Positions 25,683 through 33,537 are shown, counted from the stretch's first letter. The stretch: 38,121 nt of DNA from Chitinophaga pinensis (GCA_945888525.1 CAMDAF010000025.1:1-38121); one strand, 5' to 3'. Program-made: numbers and translations. Notes: generated by a model not told the origin, from the sequence alone.

Positions 25683-25835
25683 CATAAATTTAATATGTGT
25701 GCAGCAGTTTTTAAACTTGTTTTTATGGCAATCAAATTTCGAAACAATTTGTTTTTAATTTGAGCGTTGATTTTAAAAAGAGGTAAGCCCAAAACGAAAA
25801 GAAATTAAGCTGTCAGTATTTTTATTGTATATTTT

Positions 25836-26555
25836 ATGAGCAAACAAACATTTAACAAAGAGGAAATTAATTTTTTAGAAGGGCCTCAATCTAGGGTTAA
25901 AGATTTTATCTTCACCGCTAAGGTAATGTTTGAATTTATTAAAGGTTTCAGGGTTCTGCATTTCGTAGGCCCTTGTATTACCATTTTTGGATCCGCCCGT
26001 TTTAAGGAAGACCATCCCCATTATGAAAGCGCTAGGACTTTGGCGGGTTTAATAGCAAAAAAAGGATTTACCATCATGACAGGGGGAGGTCCGGGCATTA
26101 TGGAAGCGGCGAATCGAGGCGCTGTTGAAGTTGGCGGAAAGTCGGTTGGATGCAACATCGTGCTGCCTTTCGAACAAGACCCCAATCCTTACCTTCAAAA
26201 ATTTACCAATATCCGATATTTCTTTGTTAGAAAAGTACTGTTATTGAAATACTCATACGGCCTAGTTGCCATGCCTGGTGGATTTGGAACCGTTGATGAA
26301 TTGTTTGAAGTCTTGACCTTAATTCAGACCACCATGATAAAACGTTACCCAGTGGTTGTTTTTGGGCGCGAATACCATAAAAAACTACTTGAATATATGG
26401 ATGATATGATAGAAAGTGGAACCATAAGCCCAGAAGACAAAAACCTTTTTATCGTTACAGACAGCGTTGAGGAGGCGGTTGAATTTATAACAAAAAACAC
26501 CATCGTTCCATTTGGTTTAAAACCAAAAAAGAAGTTTAAATGGCTTTGGGAATAA
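25836..26555 (+). CDS. LOG-family (TIGR00730) nucleotide phosphoribohydrolase-like protein
   Basis: 239 residues. Rossmann-like fold with the two family signatures: GGGPGIMEAANRGA and PGGFGTVDELFEVLTLIQT, plus ITIFGSARFKEDHP at the start of the fold. LOG proteins cleave nucleoside 5'-monophosphates to base and ribose 5-phosphate and can activate cytokinins. In Bacteroidota the substrate is usually unknown. An N-terminal extension of about 45 residues precedes the core, as in many bacterial members. The thioesterase gene follows after 14 bases. Confidence 0.92.
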   Translation: MSKQTFNKEEINFLEGPQSRVKDFIFTAKVMFEFIKGFRVLHFVGPCITIFGSARFKEDHPHYESARTLAGLIAKKGFTIMTGGGPGIMEAANRGAVEVGGKSVGCNIVLPFEQDPNPYLQKFTNIRYFFVRKVLLLKYSYGLVAMPGGFGTVDELFEVLTLIQTTMIKRYPVVVFGREYHKKLLEYMDDMIESGTISPEDKNLFIVTDSVEEAVEFITKNTIVPFGLKPKKKFKWLWE

Positions 26556-26569
26556 AAATAATAAAAAAA

Positions 26570-27088
26570 ATGAGCAACATCAAAAAACCAAAAGATTCAT
26601 TCACCATTATGAATGAAATTGTACTTCCGAATGATACCAATACATTAAACAATTTAATGGGCGGAAAACTCTTGCACTGGATGGATATTGTGGCGGCAAT
26701 TTCTGCGCAAAAGCACAGCAATAACATTGTTGTTACAGCCAGTGTTGATGGTGTTTCATTTAAAGAGCCAATTCGTTTAGGTGATGTTGTTACCCTCGAA
26801 GCCTATGTTACCCGTTCATTCAATACCAGTATGGAAGTGTATATTGAAGTGTACGCCCAAAATATCCCAAGAAATGAAAAGTACAAATGCAACGATGCGT
26901 ATTATACATTTGTAGCTATTGACTCAAGAAACAAGCCAGTCATAGTGCCTACCATTGAACCAGAAACTGAAATGGAAAAGCTCAAATACGAAGGCGCCTT
27001 AAGACGAAGACAAATTCGTTTGGTTATGGCCGGTAAGTTGAAAAAAGATGAAGCCACAGAATTGTTGGCTTATCTAAATGCAGAATAA
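26570..27088 (+). CDS. Acyl-CoA thioesterase, hotdog fold (YciA/ACOT type)
   Basis: 172 residues from the ATG at 26570. An ATG at 26540 would overlap the upstream gene and adds an unlikely lysine-rich lead. Core motifs: TLNNLMGGKLLHWMDIVAAI with the catalytic Asp, VTASVDGVSFKEPIRLGDVV and YYTFVAIDSRNKPV. The family hydrolyses acyl-CoA to the free acid and CoA in the cytoplasm. The chain-length preference cannot be read. It follows the LOG gene closely and is probably co-transcribed with it. Confidence 0.9.
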   Translation: MSNIKKPKDSFTIMNEIVLPNDTNTLNNLMGGKLLHWMDIVAAISAQKHSNNIVVTASVDGVSFKEPIRLGDVVTLEAYVTRSFNTSMEVYIEVYAQNIPRNEKYKCNDAYYTFVAIDSRNKPVIVPTIEPETEMEKLKYEGALRRRQIRLVMAGKLKKDEATELLAYLNAE

Positions 27089-27117
27089 TCTCTAGGTTTT
27101 TATTCCCTTAGTTTTCT

Positions 27118-27125
27118 TACTTTTG
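27118..27125 (+). promoter_or_regulatory. dedA-like gene promoter -7 box (TACTTTTG), near-leaderless
   Basis: A perfect TAnnTTTG ending 4 bases before the ATG at 27130. No TTG is seen at the -33 distance. Confidence 0.55.
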
Positions 27126-27129
27126 CGGC

Positions 27130-27780
27130 ATGGAAATTATCAAACACGGCCTAGATATTTTATTGCATTTAAATGTTTATCTAAAAGATTGGATAGGCGA
27201 ATATGGTATCTGGATTTACGGCATATTGTTTTTAATTATTTTTGTTGAAACTGGTTTGGTGGTAATGCCACTGTTGCCAGGCGATTCGTTGCTGTTTGCT
27301 GCAGGTGCTCTTGCAGCATCTGAGGGTAGTTTGAACATTGCCATACTCATTCCATTGTTGATGTTGGCCGCCTTATTAGGAGATAATACCAATTATGTTA
27401 TTGGAAAGTATTTCGGCAAACTCATTAAGAGCAAAGAGAAAATACTGTTTTTGAAGCGAGAGCATATTGAAAAAACCGAAGCCTATTATCAAAAATATGG
27501 TGGTAAAACAGTGATCATTGCGCGTTTTATTCCAATCGTTAGAACGGTTGCTCCATTTGTTGCTGGTGCGGGTTCTATGGCCTACAAAAAGTACATTATC
27601 AATTGTGTTTTAGGTGCTGCTCTATGGGTTGGAGGTGTTACCACTTTGGGCTATTTATTGGGTAAAAATCAGTTTATTCAAGACAATTTTGAAATGGTTA
27701 TTTTCGGTATTATTGGCATTTCTTTATTGCCAATAGTGGTCGAATTTGTGAAAGCAAAAATGTCGTCTAACAAAGCATAA
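27130..27780 (+). CDS. DedA-family membrane protein
   Basis: 216 residues with about five membrane segments. The DedA signatures are clear: VVMPLLPGDSLLFAAGALAA, GDNTNYVIGKYFGKLI, and YYQKYGGKTVIIARFIPIVR then TVAPFVAGAGSM. DedA proteins are needed for membrane homeostasis. Some members flip undecaprenyl phosphate or phosphatidylethanolamine. It is followed by aroE after one base, so the two are probably co-transcribed despite unrelated functions. Confidence 0.93.
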   Translation: MEIIKHGLDILLHLNVYLKDWIGEYGIWIYGILFLIIFVETGLVVMPLLPGDSLLFAAGALAASEGSLNIAILIPLLMLAALLGDNTNYVIGKYFGKLIKSKEKILFLKREHIEKTEAYYQKYGGKTVIIARFIPIVRTVAPFVAGAGSMAYKKYIINCVLGAALWVGGVTTLGYLLGKNQFIQDNFEMVIFGIIGISLLPIVVEFVKAKMSSNKA

Positions 27781-27781
27781 T

Positions 27782-28504
27782 ATGCCTTTACTGGGACTGA
27801 TTGGCTATCCGCTGGCGCACTCATTTTCGCCGGAGTATTTCAAAAATAAATTTATAGAAGAAAATCTAAGCGATTGGAATTATCAAGCTTTTCCTATTCC
27901 TGAAATCGATGCATTGCCTGAATTGATGGCTTCACATCCTAACTTGCTTGGTTTTAATGTTACCATCCCGCATAAAACAGAGGTGCTAAAGTATTGTTTT
28001 TTACAAAGCGAAGATGTAAAGGCAATAGGGGCGGCAAATTTTATTTTAATTGATCCTAAAACAAAATTATTAAGTGCCTTTAATACCGATTTTTGGGGCT
28101 TTACTCAAAGTTTATTGTCATGGTATAAAGGAAATGGTCGTGCCTTGGTACTTGGCAATGGAGGCTCATCCAAAGCCATTCAGTACGCCCTCCAAAGGCT
28201 AGATGTTTCTTTCGATGTTTGTACCAGAAATGGAGCGCTAAATTATGGCAATATCAATTTCGGAATTTACACTTTGATTGTTAATTGTACCCCTGTCGGC
28301 ATGAGTGGAAATTCAAATGCTGAAGGCTGTTTAGACCTTCCATACGAGCAAATACACAGTGCTCATTATTTTTACGATTTGGTTTACAACCCCGAAAACA
28401 CGCCAATGATGCAAAAGTTTACAGAGCATGGCGCTAAGGTGAAAAACGGTTTAGAAATGTTGCATTTGCAAGCAGACAAAGCATGGGAAATGGTAAAGGC
28501 CTAA
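27782..28504 (+). CDS. aroE: Shikimate dehydrogenase
   Basis: 240 residues. Reduces 3-dehydroshikimate to shikimate with NADPH in aromatic amino acid synthesis. Motifs: GLIGYPLAHSFSPEYFKNKF (substrate site), NVTIPHKTEV with the catalytic Lys, NTDFWGF, the Rossmann loop VLGNGGSSKAIQYAL, NCTPVGMSG, and a C-terminal NGLEMLHLQADKAWE. The length is on the short side of the family, as usual in Bacteroidota. It is coupled to the dedA-like gene. Confidence 0.96.
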   Translation: MPLLGLIGYPLAHSFSPEYFKNKFIEENLSDWNYQAFPIPEIDALPELMASHPNLLGFNVTIPHKTEVLKYCFLQSEDVKAIGAANFILIDPKTKLLSAFNTDFWGFTQSLLSWYKGNGRALVLGNGGSSKAIQYALQRLDVSFDVCTRNGALNYGNINFGIYTLIVNCTPVGMSGNSNAEGCLDLPYEQIHSAHYFYDLVYNPENTPMMQKFTEHGAKVKNGLEMLHLQADKAWEMVKA

Positions 28505-28570
28505 AAGCCATTGACAAAATCCCGAAAATATTCTTCGGAACAACTTTCACCTGTTTTTGAGTGCTTAACG

Positions 28571-28595
28571 CTCAGGGGTGGAAAACACCTCTGAG
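28571..28595. repeat. Hairpin-forming inverted repeat downstream of aroE
   Basis: CTCAGGGGTG, a 5-base loop GAAAA, then CACCTCTGAG: a 10-bp stem with one mismatch (G-T when transcribed on plus). There is no T-run, so it is a poor intrinsic terminator. It might still protect or end the aroE message. Confidence 0.5.
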
Positions 28596-28666
28596 ACTGC
28601 ATTTCATCTGTGAAAAGTTCTACCAAATTTGTTTAGTAAACGCCAAACTATTAACTAATAATTCAT

Positions 28667-28706
28667 CCCTTAACGTGACGGAACGGAGTGAAGTCTCTGT
28701 TACAGG
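28667..28706. repeat. Interspersed palindromic repeat, copy A
   Basis: CCCTTAACGTGACGGAACGG, then AGTGAAGTCTCTGTTACAGG. The ends fold back (CCT-TAAC with GTTACAGG, one bulge). The core GGA.(C)GGAGTGAAGT..TCTCTG is shared with copy B, 37 bases away. This looks like a small non-autonomous intergenic palindrome family of the host genome. Confidence 0.55.
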
Positions 28707-28711
28707 TATCA

Positions 28712-28742
28712 ATTCATCAATTTATCGATTCATCAATTTATC
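28712..28742. repeat. Two tandem copies of a 15-base unit
   Basis: ATTCATCAATTTATC occurs twice, separated by a single G, between the two palindromic repeat copies. Probably replication slippage. Confidence 0.7.
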
Positions 28743-28743
28743 T

Positions 28744-28790
28744 ATCCCGTGGCGTGAATGGAGCGAAGCGGAGTTCTCTGCCACTGGGAT
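28744..28790. repeat. Interspersed palindromic repeat, copy B
   Basis: Begins ATCCCGTGGC and ends GCCACTGGGAT, which pair with one bulge. The core GGAGCGAAGCGGAGTTCTCT resembles the core of copy A, but the pairing arms differ in sequence while still matching each other. It accounts for the spurious open frame that crosses this region. Confidence 0.55.
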
Positions 28791-28803
28791 CATTTTCTCC
28801 CCA

Positions 28804-29229
28804 CTAATCCCTCAAATGCAACTCAACATCTTTGTTGTTGACGTTTACAATGACCCAAGCTTCATGGTTTTTTAGACGTAAAATTTTGCTTTTGTTTTCT
28901 TGGGTGGTATTGTTTGGTTTGAATACGATGTACAAATTGTCGTCGCTTAATTTCCAAGTTCCTTTTTCTGAATAGTCAAGCAAATTATAGGCTTTGTAAT
29001 TTAGGCTGTAATTGTCGTCAGTTTTCAAATCCAATTTATAATTGACGAAAGCAGATTTGTAGGCATCGGTTTTATCGACACCCGCTTCATAGGCTTTGTC
29101 GATATACCACGAATTAACGACTCTCGCCTTTTTAGAGCGAAAACTCATTTTTGGTCCATCTTCGTAAATACATGAGGACATAAAAACCAATGCAGGGAAA
29201 ATCAGTAAGTAGATGTTTTTTAATTTCAT
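28804..29229 (-). CDS. Lipocalin-like lipoprotein of unknown function
   Basis: 141 residues. Residues 1-20 are a lipoprotein signal with lipobox FMSSC (Cys20), so it should be lipid-anchored in the outer membrane or periplasm. The mature part has the pattern RVVNSWYIDKAYEAG...KGTWKLSDDNLYIVF...ILRLKNHEAWVIV, resembling the small lipocalin-like domains common in Bacteroidota lipoproteins. No function can be assigned. The promoter box ends 6 bases before the ATG. The gene is flanked by palindromic repeats on its downstream side. Confidence 0.75.
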   Translation of the reverse strand: MKLKNIYLLIFPALVFMSSCIYEDGPKMSFRSKKARVVNSWYIDKAYEAGVDKTDAYKSAFVNYKLDLKTDDNYSLNYKAYNLLDYSEKGTWKLSDDNLYIVFKPNNTTQENKSKILRLKNHEAWVIVNVNNKDVELHLRD

Positions 29230-29235
29230 TTGTTA

Positions 29236-29268
29236 CAAAAATAATTTTTTTACCCTTTCTAAACGCAA
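29236..29268 (-). promoter_or_regulatory. Lipocalin-like gene promoter (TTG-N22-TATTTTTG), near-leaderless
   Basis: Minus strand TTG (29266-29268) and TATTTTTG (29236-29243), 22 bases apart. The box ends 6 bases before the ATG at 29229. Confidence 0.6.
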
Positions 29269-29312
29269 ATTTTATAATTTTATTTTATTGAAGGTTTGTA
29301 TCTACCTATCAA

Positions 29313-29320
29313 TACTTTTG
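29313..29320 (+). promoter_or_regulatory. Promoter -7 box (TACTTTTG) of micro-lipoprotein 1
   Basis: A perfect TAnnTTTG with TTG at 29288-29290, 22 bases upstream, and the ATG at 29356, 35 bases downstream. An in-frame ATG at 29338 is also possible. Confidence 0.5.
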
Positions 29321-29355
29321 ATATCATTTGGCTCCTTATGTGTCGTTCATTAAGT

Positions 29356-29475
29356 ATGAAATCTTTAATTGCTCTATCCGTATTATTTGCTTTGCTCATC
29401 TGTTTGAGCAGCTGCAGTGGAAGTCGATGTTATGCTTCTCGAAAAAAACAATATTCTTGTGCGCATGCTTTTTGA
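29356..29475 (+). CDS. Micro-lipoprotein 1 (39 residues)
   Basis: A complete short gene. Residues 1-20 are a strong lipoprotein signal (MKSLIALSVLFALLICLSSC) with lipobox LSSC and the acylated Cys at 20. The mature peptide is only 20 residues, basic and cysteine-containing: CSGSRCYASRKKQYSCAHAF. The downstream neighbour encodes a peptide of the same plan (SSC, Ser, Arg, KK, Cys, terminal Phe), so the two look like tandem paralogues. An ATG 6 codons upstream (29338) would spoil the charge pattern less cleanly, so I prefer 29356. The function is unknown. Its own promoter box lies upstream. Confidence 0.6.
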   Translation: MKSLIALSVLFALLICLSSCSGSRCYASRKKQYSCAHAF

Positions 29476-29483
29476 TTTTGGCG

Positions 29484-29513
29484 TTGATATTCTGAAAATT
29501 CAATGTACCTTTG
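29484..29513 (+). promoter_or_regulatory. Promoter of micro-lipoprotein 2 (TTG-N19-TACCTTTG)
   Basis: TTG at 29484-29486 and TACCTTTG at 29506-29513, 19 bases apart. The box ends 4 bases before the first of two adjacent ATG codons (29518 and 29521). A separate promoter for a 37-codon gene supports it being real. Confidence 0.6.
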
Positions 29514-29520
29514 TTCTATG

Positions 29521-29634
29521 ATGAAACGTCTGTTTCTTTTTGCTTCGATTGCTTTGCTTTTAAGTGTAAGCAGTTGTAAAAGCGCCCGAATGGGTGGAGG
29601 AAATCAGAAAAAACATTGCAACTGTACTTTTTAA
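29521..29634 (+). CDS. Micro-lipoprotein 2 (37 residues)
   Basis: A complete short gene with two ATGs in a row. The second (29521) gives MKRLFLFASIALLLSVSSC, a classic lipoprotein signal with the acylated Cys at 19. The 19-residue mature part, CKSARMGGGNQKKHCNCTF, is basic, with KKHCNC near the end. It shares with its upstream neighbour the SSC lipobox, a Ser-x-Arg soon after, a KK pair, late Cys and a terminal Phe. Both have individual promoter boxes. I know of no function. A short secreted lipopeptide, metal-binding tag or membrane-stress peptide is possible, but this is speculation. Confidence 0.6.
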   Translation: MKRLFLFASIALLLSVSSCKSARMGGGNQKKHCNCTF

Positions 29635-29645
29635 TTTCATTTAAT

Positions 29646-29918
29646 GTGAACTTGCTTTTGAAAATCTTAGCGACACTTACAGAGTGGTTTTATTGGATCT
29701 TGCTTTTGCTTTGTCCTTTTTTGATTGTTGGTGCCTTGGGTTTATTCCTAGGTTTGACAATAGATTACAGAATTTTTTACGCCTCTTTACCCATCGGCTT
29801 TATACTAGGCGTTTTTTTTGCCCAGCGCATTAAACGCAAATATGGCACCAGCAATTTTTACGGCCGTCTATTAAGAATGCCTGAATTGGATGACTCGAAT
29901 TCTAAAGGTAAAATTTAA
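29646..29918 (+). CDS. Small two-helix membrane protein of unknown function
   Basis: About 90 residues from a GTG at 29646 (MNLLLKILATL). A TTG at 29616 would overlap micro-lipoprotein 2 and add ten residues. Two membrane segments (WFYWILLLLCPFLIVGALGL and YASLPIGFILGVFFAQRI) are followed by a basic cytoplasmic tail (KRKYGTSNFYGRLL). No family recognised. It follows micro-lipoprotein 2 after 11 bases, and its stop overlaps the convergent rsgA stop by 4 bases. Confidence 0.55.
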   Translation: MNLLLKILATLTEWFYWILLLLCPFLIVGALGLFLGLTIDYRIFYASLPIGFILGVFFAQRIKRKYGTSNFYGRLLRMPELDDSNSKGKI

Positions 29919-30847
29919 CTAAAAATATTTTGGTTGTCCAGTATACTCAAGTAATTGTAGTATCTGCTGGCCGCCATTTCGCCACTTTCATAAGCTGCAA
30001 TCACCGCGCAATCTGGTTCATTTAAATGCTTGCAGTTGTGAAAACGACAGGCCTGCATGTAATGTCTAATTTCAGGAAAGTAATGGCCAATTTCAGCTTC
30101 TTCAATATCAATAATGCCAAAATCTCTTATACCTGGGGTGTCAATGATGGCCGTGTGCTGATCGATGTTAAACATTTCTGCAAAGGTGGTGGTGTGTTTT
30201 CCTCTTTGATGCGACTCGCTTATTTTGTCAACCTTTTGAAATGCTGAAGGCAAAAGCGCATTTAACAAACTTGATTTTCCAACACCTGAATGGCCACTGA
30301 TCAAAACAGTTTTATTTTTAATTGCCTCACTTAATTGTTTGCTGGGCAAGTATTCTTCCATGTAAATAGAACTTAAGATGCACGGATAGCCAAGGCTTTC
30401 ATAGAGTTCTTTTAAATGGGCATGGTAGAGCTTTTCTTCCTCTGTGTATTGGTCGTATTTGTTAAAAACCAAAGTTACAGGTATATGGTAGGCCCCAGCC
30501 ATAATCAAAAATCGGTCGATAAATCCCAAAGAGGTTTTGGGCGATGATAAGGTTACCAAAAGTAAGGCTTGGTCGATATTGGCCGCAATAATTTGACCTT
30601 GTTTGCTAAGCTTATTGCTCTTGCGAATAATATAATTGCTGCGTTTTTCGATGCCTCTGATAACGCCATAGGTTTCATCTCCACTGCTTTCATATTCATA
30701 GTCAACGCGGTCGCCAACCGCTACAGGATTGGTGGTATTTAGCTCTTTCAATCTTATTTTGCCTTTCATTCGGGCATCTAGGATTGAGAGGTCTTCTTGC
30801 TTGATTTTATACCAGCTGCCGGTCGATTTGATGACTATGCCTTTCAA
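29915..30847 (-). CDS. rsgA: Ribosome small subunit-dependent GTPase A
   Basis: 310 residues. Late 30S-subunit assembly GTPase (YjeQ). It has an N-terminal OB fold (about 1-70), then a circularly permuted GTPase with motifs in the order G4 FNKYD (about 128-132), G1 GHSGVGKSS (about 184-192), RGKHTTT (G2) and DTPG (G3), then a zinc-binding knuckle CRFHNCKHLNEPDC near 267-280. The permuted order is diagnostic. It is the last gene of the M28-metF-rsgA minus-strand run, 9 bases after metF. The stops of rsgA and the small membrane protein overlap. Confidence 0.97.
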   Translation of the reverse strand: MKGIVIKSTGSWYKIKQEDLSILDARMKGKIRLKELNTTNPVAVGDRVDYEYESSGDETYGVIRGIEKRSNYIIRKSNKLSKQGQIIAANIDQALLLVTLSSPKTSLGFIDRFLIMAGAYHIPVTLVFNKYDQYTEEEKLYHAHLKELYESLGYPCILSSIYMEEYLPSKQLSEAIKNKTVLISGHSGVGKSSLLNALLPSAFQKVDKISESHQRGKHTTTFAEMFNIDQHTAIIDTPGIRDFGIIDIEEAEIGHYFPEIRHYMQACRFHNCKHLNEPDCAVIAAYESGEMAASRYYNYLSILDNQNIFS

Positions 30848-30856
30848 AAGCGCTGT

Positions 30857-31810
30857 TTAAAATATTTTTTCGCAAATTTGTTTGGTGGCCCCGCTTTTCC
30901 CCATGGTGTAAAAATGCAAAACAGGAACTTTGGCCTCAATTAATTCTTGACATTGCTTGATTGCCCATTCAATACCAATTTCTTTAACTGCATCTGTTGT
31001 TTTAGCTTGTTCAATCTCATCTGTTAAAGCATCTGGTAAATCGATATGAAACAATTTCGGCAGTAGAGTGAGTTGTGATTTGGTCGTTAAGGGTTTGATG
31101 CCTGGAATAATTGGAACCATAATGCCATTCTCTCGACACTTGGCAACAAACTCAAAATATTTCTGGTTGTCGAAAAACATTTGTGTTACAATAAATTCTG
31201 CTCCACTTTCTATTTTACGTTTTAAAAACTTCATGTCTGTTTTTAAGTTTGGCGCATCGTGGTGTTTTTCTGGGTAGGCAGCCGCTCCAATGCAAAAATT
31301 GGTGATGTTTGCATTGGATAATTCTTCATCAATATAAATGCCACTGTTCATGTTTTTTATTTGGTGAATAAGGTCTAGTGAATTGGTATTGCCTCCGTCC
31401 TCTGGCGTAAAAATATTTTCGTTTTTCGCATTGTCACCTCTTAGCGCTAAGACATTGTCTATGCCCAAGAAATTTAAATCGATTAAGGCGTTTTCGGTGT
31501 CTTCGCGGGTAAAACCACCACAGATAATATGTGGTACCGTATCGATGTTGTATTTGTGCATCACTGCAGCACAAATGGCCACTGTGCCTGGTCTTTTCTT
31601 GGTGCTTACTTTTACAAATGAACCATCGCTACGTTTCTTTTCTACATAGTCTTCACGGTGGTAGGTAACATCAATAAAAGATGGATTGAATTCCATTAAA
31701 GGATCGATGCCGTGGTAAATACTTTCTATACTATCACCTTTTAGTGGGGGCAATATTTCGAATGAAAACAAGGTTTTGTTTGCATTCTTAATGTGTTCTG
31801 TAATTTTCAT
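30857..31810 (-). CDS. metF: 5,10-methylenetetrahydrofolate reductase (NAD(P)H, FAD)
   Basis: 317 residues. TIM-barrel flavoenzyme that makes 5-methyltetrahydrofolate for methionine synthesis. Visible: FSFEILPPLKGD with the catalytic Glu, FIDVTYHRED, VPHIICGGFTREDTEN, DNVLALRGD, the FAD-contacting CIGAAAYPEKHHDAP, and EFIVTQMFFDN. The methyl group ultimately feeds SAM-dependent reactions. It starts 6 bases after the M28 peptidase stop and ends 9 bases before rsgA. Confidence 0.96.
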   Translation of the reverse strand: MKITEHIKNANKTLFSFEILPPLKGDSIESIYHGIDPLMEFNPSFIDVTYHREDYVEKKRSDGSFVKVSTKKRPGTVAICAAVMHKYNIDTVPHIICGGFTREDTENALIDLNFLGIDNVLALRGDNAKNENIFTPEDGGNTNSLDLIHQIKNMNSGIYIDEELSNANITNFCIGAAAYPEKHHDAPNLKTDMKFLKRKIESGAEFIVTQMFFDNQKYFEFVAKCRENGIMVPIIPGIKPLTTKSQLTLLPKLFHIDLPDALTDEIEQAKTTDAVKEIGIEWAIKQCQELIEAKVPVLHFYTMGKSGATKQICEKIF

Positions 31811-31816
31811 AATGAA

Positions 31817-33514
31817 TTAAAAAGTAACCTGTAGTGTTTTTTCTTCTGAACCTCTTTTTACGAGCACGGAAATGGCATCGCCTTTTTTAAATTGACTTAA
31901 GGCTTTCATATAGTCTTGGATATTGCTGATAACGAAATCGCCCATTTTAGTAATAATGTCACCTTTCAACATGCCGGCTTTTTCACCAGGCTTGCCTAAG
32001 TTGACGCCATCAATGCGCAATCCCACACCATCAAATATATAATCGGGCATAATGCCCAAGCTAACTTTAAAAGCCATGCGGGCGCTTTCTTCACTCTTGG
32101 TTGCAGTAAATGGCATGTCTTTTATTTTTTTAAGCGACTTAATTATTTGCAAGGTGACATTGTATACCTGTTGCATGCCGTTGTAATTGATTAAACTTTC
32201 ATCGTCAGATGGCATATGGTAATCTTGGTGCTGTCCGGTGAAGAAATGCAAAACAGGAATATTTGCATAGTAAAAGCTGGTGTGGTCAGAACTTCCTGTC
32301 CCACTTTCAGTGGTTTTGATTTTTATTTGAGTAGAATCTGTTTTCAAGTTGGCAATGCTTGTTTTCCATTGCGGGCAAGTGCCTACGCCATACACCATTA
32401 AGGTCTTTTTGCTGGAATCGAGACGGCCAACCATATCAAAGTTCAACATATATTGAACGGTCTTTACATCTATAACTGGGTGGTTTACAAAATAATTACT
32501 TCCCAATAGTCCTTGTTCTTCGCCGCTAAAAGCGATAAAAATGTAATTGTTATTTCTCAGTTTTTTAGACTTCTTTATTTTGCGCATCAACTCAAGCATC
32601 ATGGCAACACCACTGGCATTGTCGTCGGCACCGTTGTGGATTTGACCACCTTTGGTATCCCTGCTTCCGCCAAATTCATTGTATCCAAGATGGTCTTGGT
32701 GCGCACCAATGATTATTGTTTTTGCTTTTTTGTTGTTGATGTAACCAACCACGTTGTGTGCTGTTGAGTTGATTTGTTTGATGTCCACTTTGAAGCTGAT
32801 TTGTTTGGCATTCATCAATGAAGCTTGCATCGTATTCACAAATATAACAGGGATAGAGCGGGGCTTGATTTCACGGTCTAATTTGCCCTTAGGGTTTTCA
32901 ATGCTGGTATCTATATTTATAAACACAACGCCTCTAGCACCAAATTTTATGGCTTGATCAACTTTGTAGTTTAAGCTTTCGTAGGCTGAATATTTGCTGT
33001 GATCGTTTGATGCTTCTGGGCTGCCCAATTTAATGATAAATACTTTACCTCTGATGCCATTGGTGTCTTGGTAATCGCTGTAATTGTTTTCAGGCGCTAA
33101 AATACCAAAGCCTGCAAAGAATGTTGGAACATTCTCAACGCTGTCAAGGTTGCAGCTTTGTGAAAGCGGATAAAATTCAGCACGGTCAGATTTTAGTCCA
33201 CGCATAAATTCATACTTATCTGTCCACAACAAACTGCCTTTGTATTGAGAAATTCGCAAACGCACAATGCTGAAGGTTTGGAAATATGAACCAGAATCAT
33301 TTCCCTTCGGGCTAACACCATTGATTCTAAATTGGTCGGCAATATGCAAAGAAGAACGCAGTTCACCTGATGATCCACTAAGACGACCTTCTAATTGATC
33401 GCTGGCTAGGTACGATATATCAGACTTCATTCGTGCTGTGATATCTTCTTTCTTTTGAGCTTTGAGAGAAATGAAGCTAGCGGATATGAATAGTATGGAA
33501 AGTATTAAGCGCAT
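31817..33514 (-). CDS. Secreted M28 aminopeptidase with PA and PDZ domains
   Basis: 565 residues. Signal peptide at 1-19. A protease-associated (PA) insert lies at about 130-235. The M28 catalytic core has all two-zinc ligands: His272 (GAHQDH), Asp297 (NGADDNASG), Glu332-Glu333 (SGEEQG), Asp360 (NFDMVG) and His433 (QDYHMPSDD). A PDZ-like domain ends the protein (about 485-565, GEKAGMLKGDIITKMGDF). It probably acts in the periplasm or at the surface, trimming peptides. No T9SS domain is seen. It heads the metF-rsgA run. Confidence 0.94.
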   Translation of the reverse strand: MRLILSILFISASFISLKAQKKEDITARMKSDISYLASDQLEGRLSGSSGELRSSLHIADQFRINGVSPKGNDSGSYFQTFSIVRLRISQYKGSLLWTDKYEFMRGLKSDRAEFYPLSQSCNLDSVENVPTFFAGFGILAPENNYSDYQDTNGIRGKVFIIKLGSPEASNDHSKYSAYESLNYKVDQAIKFGARGVVFINIDTSIENPKGKLDREIKPRSIPVIFVNTMQASLMNAKQISFKVDIKQINSTAHNVVGYINNKKAKTIIIGAHQDHLGYNEFGGSRDTKGGQIHNGADDNASGVAMMLELMRKIKKSKKLRNNNYIFIAFSGEEQGLLGSNYFVNHPVIDVKTVQYMLNFDMVGRLDSSKKTLMVYGVGTCPQWKTSIANLKTDSTQIKIKTTESGTGSSDHTSFYYANIPVLHFFTGQHQDYHMPSDDESLINYNGMQQVYNVTLQIIKSLKKIKDMPFTATKSEESARMAFKVSLGIMPDYIFDGVGLRIDGVNLGKPGEKAGMLKGDIITKMGDFVISNIQDYMKALSQFKKGDAISVLVKRGSEEKTLQVTF

Positions 33515-33529
33515 TTTACAAATTTTCTG

Positions 33530-33537
33530 CGAAGATA
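33530..33537 (-). promoter_or_regulatory. Candidate variant -7 box (TATCTTCG) for M28-metF-rsgA
   Basis: Minus strand TATCTTCG, identical to the box in front of ribE and one base from TAnnTTTG, 15 bases before the ATG at 33514. No -33 TTG is clear. Confidence 0.4.

Noticed and set aside
28561-28875. 104-codon plus-strand open frame
   Set aside because: Its translation (VTERSEVSVTG, EWSEAEFSATG) comes from the two palindromic repeats, and it runs antisense into the lipocalin-like gene. It is a repeat artefact, not a gene.
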